DNA of 64,000 nucleotides. Origin: Parietichytrium sp. I65-24A (lineage: Eukaryota; Sar; Bigyra; Thraustochytrida; Thraustochytriidae). Within the stretch, counting starts at the first letter, position 1. Each line of letters begins with the position of its first letter. The notes beneath the pieces are model-generated. The model was not told the origin of the DNA. It ran no database searches and was given only the letters and a program-made list of their open reading frames with translations. Shown here piece by piece: positions 1 to 10,340 of this stretch. Location of the stretch: NCBI GenBank assembly GCA_012862575.1, contig BLSF01000001.1:930001-994000 (forward strand), in the 5' to 3' direction. The position numbers were made by a program, and so were the translations under genes.

Positions 1-1414
1 TTTCAAGGTTAGAGCCGACAAACTCGGGGTCGAGCTGTTGACTAATTCTAACTTGGCATCTAATAGTGTGGTCATCGGGGACGTGGGCAGAATCAGGCAG
101 GTCTTACTTAACCTTGTGGGCAATGCGTTGCGTTTCGTCCCGCAAACAGGCGGGAAAATATCTGTGGATTTCCAGTCGTTTAAGGATTTTAGCGATGCTA
201 TGGCTGCTGTTCGCAAGTCTGCAAACTCATATACCCATGGGACACATTCAGTGCAAGAAATCGCAAACGATGTCGAACTTTCCCAAATCATGCTTCGTAG
301 GGTTGCAAAGTCCGAGTGGGTGACAAATGGTATGAGAGCGGCGACATCACATATACTCCAATCGCAATCCTCGAGTTCCTCGACTCCTCGGCGTGCGACG
401 GATGAAATTGCTTTGCGAAAGCGCGAGAGGGGCGCCTCTCCAAACATAATGGACGAACAAACATTTGCATTGTTTAGCGTGCGAGACAATGGCCACGGAG
501 TAGAAAAAGGTGGCGCAGCCAACTTATTCCGAAAGTTTTCCCAGATCGATTCTAGTGAAAAGAAACTGTACCAGGGCACCGGTCTCGGTCTGTCTATTTG
601 CCACCAGCTCTGCAAGCTGATGGGAGGTGCAATTTGGTGCTTTTCTTCGACAGAAGAAAGCTTGGCTATGAGAGAGAACGGCACCAATGGCGACTGCGAT
701 GGGGTATCTGACAATTCTAGCATAGAGAGCCCTCCCGCGAAGCGCACCAAAGTGGCTTCGCCAAGAGACTCGCCGAACGGCCCGCTGCACACTTCCGGTG
801 CCGTCTTTCAGTTTCTAGTTCCTCTGGAAGTGTGTGTCTCGGAGGTGGAGCGGTCCAAAGTCCTAAAGCCGGATGATATACGCACTTCCACCTTTGAAGG
901 GCTCGGTGGCGACCGCACCATGACACTGGAAGCGGGCGGCAAACAAGTTGAAACGGACGAAACTGTTCTCCAAGCAGCCCTCGCTGTGGACAAGCCAGTC
1001 ATAATTGCTGCAGACGACAATGCTGTAAATCGGAAGGTACTCGCAACGATTTTCTCTCGGTGGGTCCCTGAAGTACACCTTGTGGTCTTTGAGTGCGGTG
1101 AGTCCACGATCAAATCACTACCCCTTCTGAAAGACCGCATTCAGGCGTTTCTTTTGGATCATCACATGCCAAACATGAGCGGAATGGATGCCAGCAAAGT
1201 CATCCGCCAGCAGATGGGCGACGACATCCCGGTGTTCATCCTGACTGCTGATTGCTCTGTCACCAATGACACAGTGGTCAAGGAGGGTCTAACTGGAGTA
1301 ATCCACAAGCCGGTTACTGTGAAAAAAATTCGCGAGGTCCTTCAGGACACTTTTGAGCGGTGCGCAACTGGCAACGGTCACGCCATCAGCGACGGGTCTG
1401 ATTCCACCAAGTAA
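1..1414 (+). CDS. Hybrid histidine kinase, C-terminal part (ATPase plus receiver), truncated by window edge
   Basis: The frame is open from base 2 to the TAA at 1412-1414, so the gene starts before the window. The visible part holds the ATP-binding half of a sensor histidine kinase: N box (VLLNLVGNALRF), G1 box (DNGHGV) and G2 box (GTGLGLSICHQL). A response-regulator receiver domain follows, with the acidic pair in AADDN, the phospho-acceptor Asp in LLDHHMPNMSG, the Thr in LTAD and the Lys in HKP. By family knowledge the protein autophosphorylates on His and passes phosphate to its own receiver Asp; the His-containing and sensor parts are not visible. About 110 residues of low-conservation Ser-rich sequence separate the N box from the G1 box, longer than usual. 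A tiny repeat element lies about 45 bp after the stop, probably in the 3' UTR. Confidence 0.93.
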   Translation, partial: FKVRADKLGVELLTNSNLASNSVVIGDVGRIRQVLLNLVGNALRFVPQTGGKISVDFQSFKDFSDAMAAVRKSANSYTHGTHSVQEIANDVELSQIMLRRVAKSEWVTNGMRAATSHILQSQSSSSSTPRRATDEIALRKRERGASPNIMDEQTFALFSVRDNGHGVEKGGAANLFRKFSQIDSSEKKLYQGTGLGLSICHQLCKLMGGAIWCFSSTEESLAMRENGTNGDCDGVSDNSSIESPPAKRTKVASPRDSPNGPLHTSGAVFQFLVPLEVCVSEVERSKVLKPDDIRTSTFEGLGGDRTMTLEAGGKQVETDETVLQAALAVDKPVIIAADDNAVNRKVLATIFSRWVPEVHLVVFECGESTIKSLPLLKDRIQAFLLDHHMPNMSGMDASKVIRQQMGDDIPVFILTADCSVTNDTVVKEGLTGVIHKPVTVKKIREVLQDTFERCATGNGHAISDGSDSTK

Positions 1415-2896
1415 TCACATGTATGAGCACCGGAAGAAGCGTTGCGTCTCTACATCGTGCAGCGCAAACAAACCCTAGCTAGTGGAAGGTAGGGTGCATC
1501 GTCAATTTTGTTTTCTCGCATCTCGTTTTGCTTTGGAGCTGCCAGCTCCGCCAGAGCTTTTGGGCATCGTCGCCAGGCCACCTCCGGTTCTTGATCAGTA
1601 CCGACCATTTTTTTTAATTTTGAAGGTTTTGGAGTTTCCTTCCATGAAGCGAAAAAGAAAAGAGAAACGTTTTGTTTCGATCAAGCAAATTTTTTAGTTG
1701 TCCTTGTGCTCTGATTGCGAGTATTCCTTCTCTTCGTATGCTGGCTGATCAAAAATAACTTATTCGATCCACGTGGTTCGATCTTGTCATATCTCATTCT
1801 CCGATACTTACACTCACTATGGCAGGGGTTACAGCTGCTCACTGCCGTTTGCCATTCACACAGAAATTCACGAATAAAAAGAGAAGGGGAAAAGTAGGCA
1901 CACGAACAGCCATGTTCGTCTAAACAAAAAGAAAAAATAGGTTTGGTTAGGGTTGGCTCGATTTGAAAGAGGAGTCGCTCGTGCAAGTCTTGCCAACTGC
2001 CCCTTTCGCGCCTTCAGAAACTCGCCTCGCGCCCCCCAGCATATCTTTCCCCTATTCTTCACCCAATGTATTCCAGAAGATATTCTCTCAGGGGCACCTT
2101 CTCATTCAAATTGGGGGGGGTATGGGGCGCACTAAAGTGGATGGCCATAGCGCTTCCTTCCCCAACTCCCCACCCAGCACCACCTTCACACCCAAGCTTA
2201 CCACCAGCGTTCGCAGATCCCATAGGGATGCGGCGGACTCCTACCCACCCCTCTGGGAGTGCTCCACCCCTCAGTCCCGCTTACACTTTCCGCTACCCAA
2301 CCCCCAACTGCCGCCTACCGGTCTGTCCCATAACCTCCCTACGCGCGTCCGCTCCCCGTGGTCCTAGCGCCTCGCATAGCAGCCGCTACCGGCGGAGGGC
2401 ATGCAGAACGGCGAGGAAGAAAGGAAGGGAGGAGGACAGCAAACCAAAGCGACGAAGGAGAAAAGAAGGAGTGGGAGGACACGGAGCGGAAAGGACGGAA
2501 CGAGGAACGAGGAACAAGGAAGCAGGAGCGAGAAGGACGAGGACGCAGGGTAAGTGCGCGATGCGAGCGGTGAGAGCGGTGAGAGCGGTGCGGAGAGTGG
2601 GGGGTGCAAGCAAGGCCGTTGTCGTTGATTTATTTTTAAAATATATGAAATATCGAGAATGAGTGTATGAGGATATGAGGATGTGAGGATGAGTAGGGAC
2701 CGTCTGCGTGGAGGAGTCTTGGAAGTGTGTGTGGAGCTGATGACGAAGAGGAAGGATTGGTGAAGGGGAAAGAAATAAAAGCTGACGTGCGGATGTTGGA
2801 ACTTTGTTGCGCGAATGTTTGTTTGGTGGATTCTGTGTGTTTGAGAAGGAAAGGAAAGGAAATTTGGAGGTTGAGAAAGTTGTGGAGCTGCCAAGG
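1415..2896. other. Intergenic: 3' flank of kinase gene and 5' flank of helicase gene
   Basis: No convincing gene. It holds the 38-bp interspersed element at 1459-1496, a purine-rich stretch around 2400-2560 and short GAGGAT-type tandem repeats around 2660-2695. Open frames over 2066-2662 are low-complexity Arg/Glu/Pro strings and look like chance. A consensus donor (GTAAGT) at about 2548 could belong to a 5' UTR intron of the helicase gene, but no acceptor could be placed with confidence. Confidence 0.6.
1459..1496 (+). mobile_element. Mini interspersed element, 5'-truncated copy C
   Basis: A 38-bp insert between direct repeats CATCGT at 1453-1458 and 1497-1502. It shares the core AAACAAACCCTA, the GGAAGG loop block and the GGTG 3' end with the copies at 8742-8794 and 42346-42397, but begins 18 nt further in than the latter. 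ACCCTA and TAGGGT form a 6-bp inverted repeat around a 12-nt loop. Confidence 0.65.
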
Positions 2897-4947
2897 ATGA
2901 GCAAATATGTGCCACGTAAGTTTTGCCCTCGTTTGAACCGTGCCAATCACGAGCATCAGTCTAACGCAAGGATGGGTCGACGTGTTCCAATGCTCTTTCA
3001 TGTTTGACAGCTCATTTGAGAAACAAGGGACCTTCGGGACCTTCTTCAGATTTGCCCCCAGACGCTGCTAGGGGCGGAAACCGTGGGCCGCCAGCGGCTG
3101 GCCCAGGCTACGGTCCTCCACGCGGAGGCCCGGGTTTTGGTGGCCCACAAGGCGGCTACGGTGGCCCTCAAGGTGGCTACGGTGGCGGTCCTCAAGGTGG
3201 CTATGGTGGCCAGAGAGGCGGCGGCTACGGCTATGATCGCCGCGGTGCAGGCGCGTTTGGTGGCGGCGGTGGCTATGGATATGGTGGCGGCCCAGGTTAT
3301 GGCGGTGGTGGTCCACGCGGCGGGTTCGGTGGAGGTGGCCGAGGAGGATACTCGCGAAAGAATGAGATGGGATTCCATGGAAACATGACAGAGGACAAGC
3401 TGTTGGAACAGCAGATCTTTGGCGACGTCAAGAGCACTGGAATCAACTTTGACAAATACGATGACATCCCCGTCGAGACGAGCGGTGTGGACGTGCCAGA
3501 GTGCATTACCTCTTTTGATGAGGCAGCCATTCATCAGAACTTGCGCGAGAATCTCAGACGCAGCAAGTTTGACAAACCCACCCCGGTACAAAAGTTCTCC
3601 ATCCCCATCGGAGTTGCTGGTCGCGACATGATGGCTTGCGCGCAGACTGGCTCGGGTAAAACCGGAGGGTTCTTGTTCCCAACTATTACTGCAATGCTCA
3701 ATTCGGGCCCAATTGAGGCACAGGATCCACATCCACGCAAGGCTTACCCAAATGCTTTGGTCTTGGCTCCTACCCGCGAGCTTGCTTCTCAGATTTACGA
3801 CGAGGCACAAAAGTTCTGCTATTGCTCTGGTATTCAGCCAGTTGTCATCTACGGAGGTGCTGAAGTACGCCAACAGCTTCGTGAGCTGGAGCGCGGTTGC
3901 GACCTTTTGGTGGCGACTCCTGGTCGCCTCTTGGACTTGATGGAGCGCGGACGCATCGGCTTGAGCTGCATCCGCTTTCTTATTCTTGATGAGGCTGATA
4001 GGATGCTTGATATGGGCTTCGAGCCGCAGATCCGCAGAATTGTGGAGCAAGAAGATCTCCCACGCGAGAGACAGACTTTCATGTTTAGTGCCACTTTTCC
4101 AAAGGTCATTCAGCAGCTTGCTTCTGACTTTCTGTCCAACTACATCTTTTTGACTGTTGGCCGCGTCGGCTCTGCTGCCAAGGACATCAAGCAGACGATC
4201 GAATATGTCGAGGGACCTGACAAGACCGCGTTTCTCACGCGGTTTCTCAACACCGTGGAGGCTGGCCTGGTTCTTATCTTTGTAGAGACTAAGCGTGCTG
4301 CGGACGATCTGGAGTACACTCTCAGCCTGGAGGGTTACCCCACAACCTCTATTCACGGAGACCGCTCTCAGCAAGAGCGCGAGGCTGCACTACAGTCTTT
4401 TCGTACTGGCATGACCCCGATCATGGTCGCTACTGATGTTGCTGCCCGCGGTTTGGATATCAGTAACGTTATGTACGTCATCAACTATGATATGCCATCC
4501 AACATCGATGATTACGTGCATCGCATCGGACGTACAGGTCGCGCTGGAAACAAGGGTACTGCCATCTCGATGATCAACGAGAAGAATGGTAACATTGCTC
4601 GCGAGCTTTACGAGCTGCTGTCTGAGAATGGCCAGGAGATCCCTGACTTTTTGTACCATTTGAGCAATTACCGTGGAGGCGGCGGTGGTGGCCGTCGCGG
4701 AGGCGGTGGTGGCCGATTCGGCGGACGTGACTACCGTTATGACAACGGTGGTGGCCGTGGCGGTGGTCGCAGCGGCGGCGGCGGTGGTGGTCATCGCGGC
4801 GGTGGCGGCTACGGAGGCGGTGGCGGCGGCTATGGAGGAGGTGGCGGCGGCTATGGAGGAGGTGGCGGCGGCTATGGAGGAGGCGGCGGCGGCTATGGAG
4901 GAGGTGGCGGCGGCGGCGGCCGCAGACAGCCGGCAGACGCGTGGTAA
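2897..4947 (+). CDS. DEAD-box RNA helicase, DDX3/Ded1 family
   Basis: ATP-dependent RNA helicase of the DDX3/Ded1 family, which remodels mRNA 5' ends in translation initiation. Exon 1 is 2897-2915 and exon 2 is 3011-4947 (651 aa); the 95-bp intron 2916-3010 has GTAAGT..TTGACAG borders. Splicing gives [16 protein letters not shown], restoring the family's N-terminal YVPPHLR element, known in relatives as an eIF4E-binding motif; this is why I reject the TTG at 3004 as start. Helicase motifs are intact: [23 protein letters not shown] and [11 protein letters not shown] Gly-rich N-terminal region (GGPQGGYGG repeats) and a C-terminal RGG and YGGGGGG tail flank the core, as in nuage and stress-granule helicases. 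The long open frame on the opposite strand is a shadow of the Gly codons. Confidence 0.96.
4811..4915 (+). repeat. Coding 21-bp tandem repeat (YGGGGGG units)
   Basis: About five units of 21 bp in the helicase 3' end, each coding Tyr and six Gly. Units differ mostly at third positions. Likely to vary in copy number between strains. Confidence 0.85.
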
Positions 4948-6236
4948 TCCACTTCTGCGGAAAAGACCCGTTCTTTAATTGGTGCGGTATAGCGGGGTGT
5001 ATTGTTGAAATGTTCGTGTCATGTAGTGCACTCTTGTTTGCACAAGTTGCCCTGTCTTGACTCGTTCTTTCCATAATTTCCTTGCTTTGACTTTTCCCTG
5101 CTTGCATTTTGGCGTGGTGTTTTCTCTCTTTCTATTGTCGGATTTGTTTTGGGGCTGGGCTTTCATTTACTCTCTTCCTCGAGGGTGGCAAAATTCCTTT
5201 TTTAGTGTTTTGCTAAGAGGGGATATGGTTGTCATGCACATTGTTTTGGAGGAGAAGTTTGGGATTCCTGGTGTTTTTCCAGTGGGAGAGTTGAGTGGTT
5301 CACCTTTTCCCCCTTTTCAGAAATTTTGGTGTTTACTTTTTTGGTAAATGACCTACAGCGGCAGGAGCTGAATCGGCATATCTGCTTTCGTGACGAGCAG
5401 TCTTGGCGATGAAATATAGTTCTTTAGACTTTTGGCTCAGAGCATCTCTTGCCCTGTGCGCCAACCTTTCGTTGCGCCGGAATCTTTATGGATTTGGTGC
5501 AATCTTGCGTTAGTTTAGAACTCGTCCTCTTGCACAATTTTATGCGATTGGGGAGAAAAGGGTAGTTATGGAGTGGCATCAAACATTGGGGATAGTGAGG
5601 AGCCTGCTCCCTCGCGATTTGGAGGGAGCTTTCGAAGGGAAGAAAGACACTTCAAGGCGGGTCGTTAGAATGGAGAGAATGAGTTGATTGGTGAATGAGC
5701 GGATGAAGGGCAGTGAGAAGTTTTGTTAGAGAACGGTACTTGCAATCGAGGAAAAAAGTACCTGCAGGTACATACAGATATAAAATAATAAATAATCAAG
5801 AAGATTTTTTTTCTTCCATCGTTTTTTCATTGAACAAAGGCAGTTGAAAATTGTTAAAAAAAACATTCTTTAGCCGACCTTGTAAACCGGGATCTTTCGA
5901 AGGCCTGTTTCTTTGAGCGTGCCCATCCTTGCACATCACGAGTTGATGCGCCTGCTGCAGCATTTCTTCGGTCCAGAGTTAAAAAAAAGGGCTACAGCAA
6001 CAGAAACTAGAGCTGCAAGACGCCACACAACACGACTGGGTGACAACACGACTGGGTGACAACACGACTGGGTGACAACTCTTCGAGAAGCAAAGACTCG
6101 ACAGTTCGCTATGTTTAAATAAATTTACAAGTTAATGAACTGAAGACGCGTCAGGGCAATTCCCCGCTGCCCAGTGATTTTTCCCGTCAGATACGGGAGC
6201 AGAAACAAGGTACTCGCCGGTCGATTCACGCAGATA
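4948..6236. other. Intergenic: two convergent 3' flanks
   Basis: No gene seen. Pyrimidine-rich just after the helicase stop, A/T-rich near 5760-5870, and a three-copy 16-bp tandem repeat at 6029-6076. Confidence 0.6.
6029..6076. repeat. 16-bp tandem repeat, three perfect copies
   Basis: The unit AACACGACTGGGTGAC is repeated three times without a mismatch at 6029, 6045 and 6061. It lies 160 bp beyond the stop of the GH5-like gene, probably in its 3' flank. No function is evident. Confidence 0.95.
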
Positions 6237-7757
6237 TTAGAAGAAACTCTTTACAGAAGAACGCAAGGAGCTCCAAGATAAATATTTGCCGAATACAAAC
6301 ACGGGGTCACCAGTAGCCGTGCTCGTGGTGGACACGTGAGTATCTCTGCCTCGGGACGGCCTGAAAAAACTTCCGTGTGAAGATGGTTTGGAGAGTGACC
6401 CGAGCTGCGATGGTTGAACACTAATGGAGGTCTCCGCAATGCTCTCATTCCTACTACTACATGCCGTGCTCGCGTTTGAGCCCACGAACGTCGACTCCTT
6501 CCGAGGGTTTATGCTTATAGCGTGCGAGTCGTCATCAGGATATGTGACAGCCCGGAGGTTCTCTTGCGTTGCGCGCTTTAGTCTCTCGTGGGATGTGTAG
6601 GCAAGAATCGATATGATTGCAACGGAGCTGCCAACTGCCACCCCAGCAAGCGCAGAGAATATCTTTCCATTCGTTTCCGCTTCTTCGTCTTGGGAGGAAG
6701 ATTCGGTGGGCGCCACCGTTCCGTATACGTCGTTCTGGCTCAGCGTCATGAGGTATGACACGAGCTGCGCACTACATGTAGTATCTTGTAAGTTTCCTGC
6801 TGCGCAAGCATTGGGATTGAAGAATGATGAGCTCTTCGGAAGGTCAGACCACTGCCAATTTGTCCAACTAATTTTGTTTTGGGCCAAAAGATCTGCAAGT
6901 TTTTTAGACTCTTCCTGAAACGGCCCACTGCTATCGTTAATATCTGTCGTTGCGAACTCGGTGACAAACAGAGGAATGGAGGACAAGACCTCTTGGATGC
7001 TGTCGTACAAGTACGAGTATGTTCCCAGGTACACATTGACGCTGTACATTACATTGTGCGGGCTATCGACCTGCCCTTGTTGCACAGGCTCGAGAATATT
7101 GCGCGATCGGTCAGAGGTTGATGCTATTATGATTGTCTCTTGATCGATCTTTCTTATGGCAGATATCACGGCGTTGTGGTAAGCCTGTAATTGCGGCCAG
7201 CCCACGGTTTCTGGCGCCCCGGCAATCTCGTAAAGAACGTGTGACTTGTTGGCGTATTTTTTTGCAATCTCCGTCCAAAAGTCAATGGCGGCTCCGGTTG
7301 ATGCGCCTTGGGAGTCCAGAAACCGATTTGGGTTGCCAAATACATGCCAGTCAATCACAACGTAGATCCCAAGTTCCTCGCACCAGTCCACAATGTTGAA
7401 GAGTACAGCCTTGGCAGTTGAGAGGGTGGAAAGACTCTCGTCCGATACGAGATGAACCGCAGCACGAACAACGTCAACGCCGTGCACTGTGACGAGTCTC
7501 TCCAGAAACGATTTCGTGTAGCAGCTGGTCGAGCCATTCAAATCCTCCGTGCTCACCCCAACTAGCTGGACTGGGTGCCCGTTCTCGTTGACCAGATTCA
7601 CTCCACTTAATGTGAGCTTCCCATGCTGATTGACAAAACCTGTCCGGTCCACTGGGTCAAAGTTGTGGTATGATTCGTCGCAAGTGCTCTGTGCTGTTGT
7701 TCGCTTTGTCAGGCAGACAAGAAGCGCCACCGCGAGCGCCGCTGTCCACCTTGGCAT
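6237..7757 (-). CDS. GH5 (endoglucanase-like) protein with C-terminal membrane anchor; catalytic acid/base missing
   Basis: 506 aa; ATG at 7757. A signal peptide (about 1-23) is followed by a glycoside hydrolase family 5 barrel (about 45-330), close to the bacterial-type cellulase subfamily: GVDVVRAAVH, VVIDWH and WTNWQWSDLP match the family pattern. The nucleophile Glu is present in LFVTEFATT (E267). The acid/base Glu is not: the usual YEIxNEP reads YEIAGAPE (G180, A181). The usual HxY substrate-binding pair reads NVY (N241) and the SxHGL motif reads STEDL. A transmembrane helix (about 368-388) and a Ser-rich cytoplasmic tail follow. By family knowledge a GH5 enzyme without its acid/base should not hydrolyse cellulose normally, so a carbohydrate-binding or sensing role is inferred. 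Divergent from the LPMO-like gene 3.3 kb away. Confidence 0.88.
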   Translation of the reverse strand: MPRWTAALAVALLVCLTKRTTAQSTCDESYHNFDPVDRTGFVNQHGKLTLSGVNLVNENGHPVQLVGVSTEDLNGSTSCYTKSFLERLVTVHGVDVVRAAVHLVSDESLSTLSTAKAVLFNIVDWCEELGIYVVIDWHVFGNPNRFLDSQGASTGAAIDFWTEIAKKYANKSHVLYEIAGAPETVGWPQLQAYHNAVISAIRKIDQETIIIASTSDRSRNILEPVQQGQVDSPHNVMYSVNVYLGTYSYLYDSIQEVLSSIPLFVTEFATTDINDSSGPFQEESKKLADLLAQNKISWTNWQWSDLPKSSSFFNPNACAAGNLQDTTCSAQLVSYLMTLSQNDVYGTVAPTESSSQDEEAETNGKIFSALAGVAVGSSVAIISILAYTSHERLKRATQENLRAVTYPDDDSHAISINPRKESTFVGSNASTACSSRNESIAETSISVQPSQLGSLSKPSSHGSFFRPSRGRDTHVSTTSTATGDPVFVFGKYLSWSSLRSSVKSFF

Positions 7758-8741
7758 CCTCACGCAAATGCTTCAGCGGCTCGCAATCATCAATCGATTT
7801 CAGGCTTTTGGCGACTACCCGTCTAGGATCGCTTCCGCTCGTTGCAAGACCGTCGATCAGAGCGTTGCAAAGTATTCCCGGGATCTGGGCGTTCTATTTG
7901 TTGTACAGTGATCAGCGCAGGAGTTAATTGGAGGCGGGTGCAGGCGGCATAGGGATCCAATTTCCCTCTTTCAAGACAAACACAAAAACGCTTTGATCCA
8001 AAGTCTCTTCGATCAAGATTGCTCTGTATGCATAGATATGTTTTCTCCATCTCTTGGAGAGCAAGTCACACGTTCTTTTCTCGCGACCTGGCCCGCCTTA
8101 GTTTATTCGTAGAATTCATTGTATCGCACACCGGTACCGTGCAGCTCTTTGTTGTTGCATTCAGGTAAACGATCAAAGAACAGAAATGAGACGATAACTT
8201 ATCAAAACTCAGGAGCCAACACTGGACTTTCGCAAGATCATGAGAATACATGTGTTGTTTTCGAGCCTGAAAATCACTTGACGATTCCAGTGCGTTCGAA
8301 CTCAATTGCTCTCAAGTGCACAAAGACCGCCACACATCTTGTAGGCAGCGCAACGCCAGGTGTGCTTCGAACTCTCGCACTCACACGCTTACAATGAATG
8401 TCACAGACATCTCCAGACCTTGCGATTCCCAAAGCGCCAAAGCAAACCATTTTTTATTAAAAATAGGAAACCCATTCTTGAGCCATGCCTGGTCGCAATG
8501 AGCGAAGCGGTCAAGTGGGCGGAGGGTGGGCACGCTACCATTACTCGTACTCGCTGCCAGTTCCAATACCACATTTTGCGTTGGCGGCGAGTTCAACTAG
8601 TGTTGATGACTTGATGTCTGTGTGTAAGTCGCGCACTGGAACCCAACCCAAAGTGTTCACCATCAGGAGCCCGCGTATTCAAGGTCGGTAGGCATTCACC
8701 AGAAAAGAAAATGGGCTTGTGCCAGAGCACCCATTGTCAGT

Positions 8742-8794
8742 CAAGTGAAGCCACGAAGTGAGAGCGTAAACAAACCCTATCGGAAGGTGGGGTG
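8742..8794 (+). mobile_element. Mini interspersed element, copy A (longest)
   Basis: A 53-bp insert flanked by a perfect 9-bp direct repeat ATTGTCAGT at 8733-8741 and 8795-8803. It matches the copy at 42346-42397 except for one small difference near position 20 of the element. ACCCTA and TGGGGT can pair as a 6-bp hairpin with one T-G wobble. The 3' end (GGTG) abuts the right repeat with no poly(A). Confidence 0.75.
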
Positions 8795-9499
8795 ATTGTC
8801 AGTGGTGCATAAAAGTGAGCGCAAGCCATTATAGCCAGCGACTCACGATTACAGAGTTTCCACATTCTGTTGAAGTGAGACTAAGCCTTGGGTCTGTCTG
8901 CATTGACTCCAGAAAAGACCTCAAAACTGTTTCTATCGCCGCACTCCGTTCTGACGGTGGATGAATTGTAACCTACAGTCAGATGAATTCCGAACAACTC
9001 AATCAATTTTTGTTTTAAACATTTCAGCACATCACAGAGGAGCGTTCGACTCGACGCAACGTCTACAGACACTCGCTTCATTGTTTTGTAGTTCACATGG
9101 CTGCCTTTCAAAGCTCGCATTCGCACAAACTTGTGCACAGTCAGCACAACACCGAAACACCAAACGTCAAGTCGCACGTTTCCCATTTCCTATTTCCTAT
9201 TTTCTGTTTCCTTTTCTCTTGATTTCACAGTCAACAAGATCTTCTCAATGAATCACTTGAACTTGATTCATGAAACTCAAATTTCAAAGAGCAAAATTGA
9301 GCAAAATTGAGCGCAAGCCAAGTCCCCCTCTTAACACTTTCTACCGAACATCTCGGTCTTAACTAGTTCTATATTATATTAACAATAGCACCCTCATCAT
9401 GTGTGTACTGTTAACACTACCTCAAAATATAAGTTAGTGTTACTCTGGCAAATCCACTTTTGAGTCCACAACTTTTTGAAATTCTGAACTTCCAAATTT

Positions 9500-9541
9500 T
9501 CTAAATTCTAAAATTCTAAATTCTAAATTCTAAATTCTAAA
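9500..9541. repeat. TAAATTC heptamer cluster
   Basis: About five to six imperfect copies of TAAATTC/AAATTCT, a one-base variant of the AATTCTG heptamer that forms the array at 14804. Confidence 0.8.
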
Positions 9542-10307
9542 TCTGATTATGAAAAACACAATGTGCGTTTGGCAATTTTGTGTTGGTGTTGCGTGTCGCC
9601 CTGCTCTTGCTTCTCCTTGAAGAAAGAAACGTGTTCGACTTTGACTTACACCCCACGCAGCTCAAAACATGGGAGTCCTCAAAACGCAAAACGTGGCAGG
9701 CACCGGGTCTAGCTGCCTCCCAGAGCAGCCAAAGGCTCCTTGCGGAGTCCCAAGTTTGGTGCTTGTGACATCTTGTGACAATGCGACAGAAGGCGCCACC
9801 CCGCAACTGCCCCGGCTACTTGAATAGCATCCTACGTGCTACTGTGCTACGGGGGAGAGCGGCGGACAGACGATGCAAAGGTCTCTCTGACAGACGCTCG
9901 AAATGGTGAAAGCCGTTCTGCGACATCGGCACTGCTAGAAGGCGCTGGACACGGTTTGCATCCTGAATGCGAGAATGGAAAGAATGGAAGAACGATGATT
10001 CGAAGATAGCCGCTCTCAGCACGTTGATGCCTTCGCCTTGGCCTACTCTCTGCCTTGCCAATGGGCTCTCTCCGCAACCGTCTGCTCTGCTCTGCTCTAT
10101 AGCCAGTTCTCATTACAACCTCTACCCATCTTCAGAGCGTGGTGTAGTAGTAGCAGTGCAGAATGTGTGAGTGTGTGTAATACAGTACGCACGCTCCCTC
10201 CCTCTCTCCCCTCCCTCTCTCTCCCTCGCTGCCTCGACCGGCCAGCCAGAGGCGTTAGCCATCGAGATTTTTATTTGCAGTTTAGTGTTTTGGAAAGGCC
10301 GAAGACG

Positions 10308-10340
10308 TCCATCCGTCCATCCATCCATCCATCCATCCAC
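10308..10340. repeat. ATCC tetranucleotide microsatellite
   Basis: About eight ATCC units, the second with a G interruption. Confidence 0.9.

Noticed and set aside
2066-2662. 198-codon frame upstream of the helicase
   Set aside because: Biased Arg/Glu/Pro sequence from a purine- and pyrimidine-rich leader; overlapping frames are equally open.
3004-3010. TTG start for the helicase
   Set aside because: Splicing from the ATG at 2897 restores the conserved YVPPHLR element, and TTG would read through the splice acceptor.
3046-4374. 442-codon open frame on the minus strand opposite the DEAD-box helicase
   Set aside because: It is a shadow of the Gly-rich and regular codons of the helicase; the product is Ala/Thr/His-rich with no domain.
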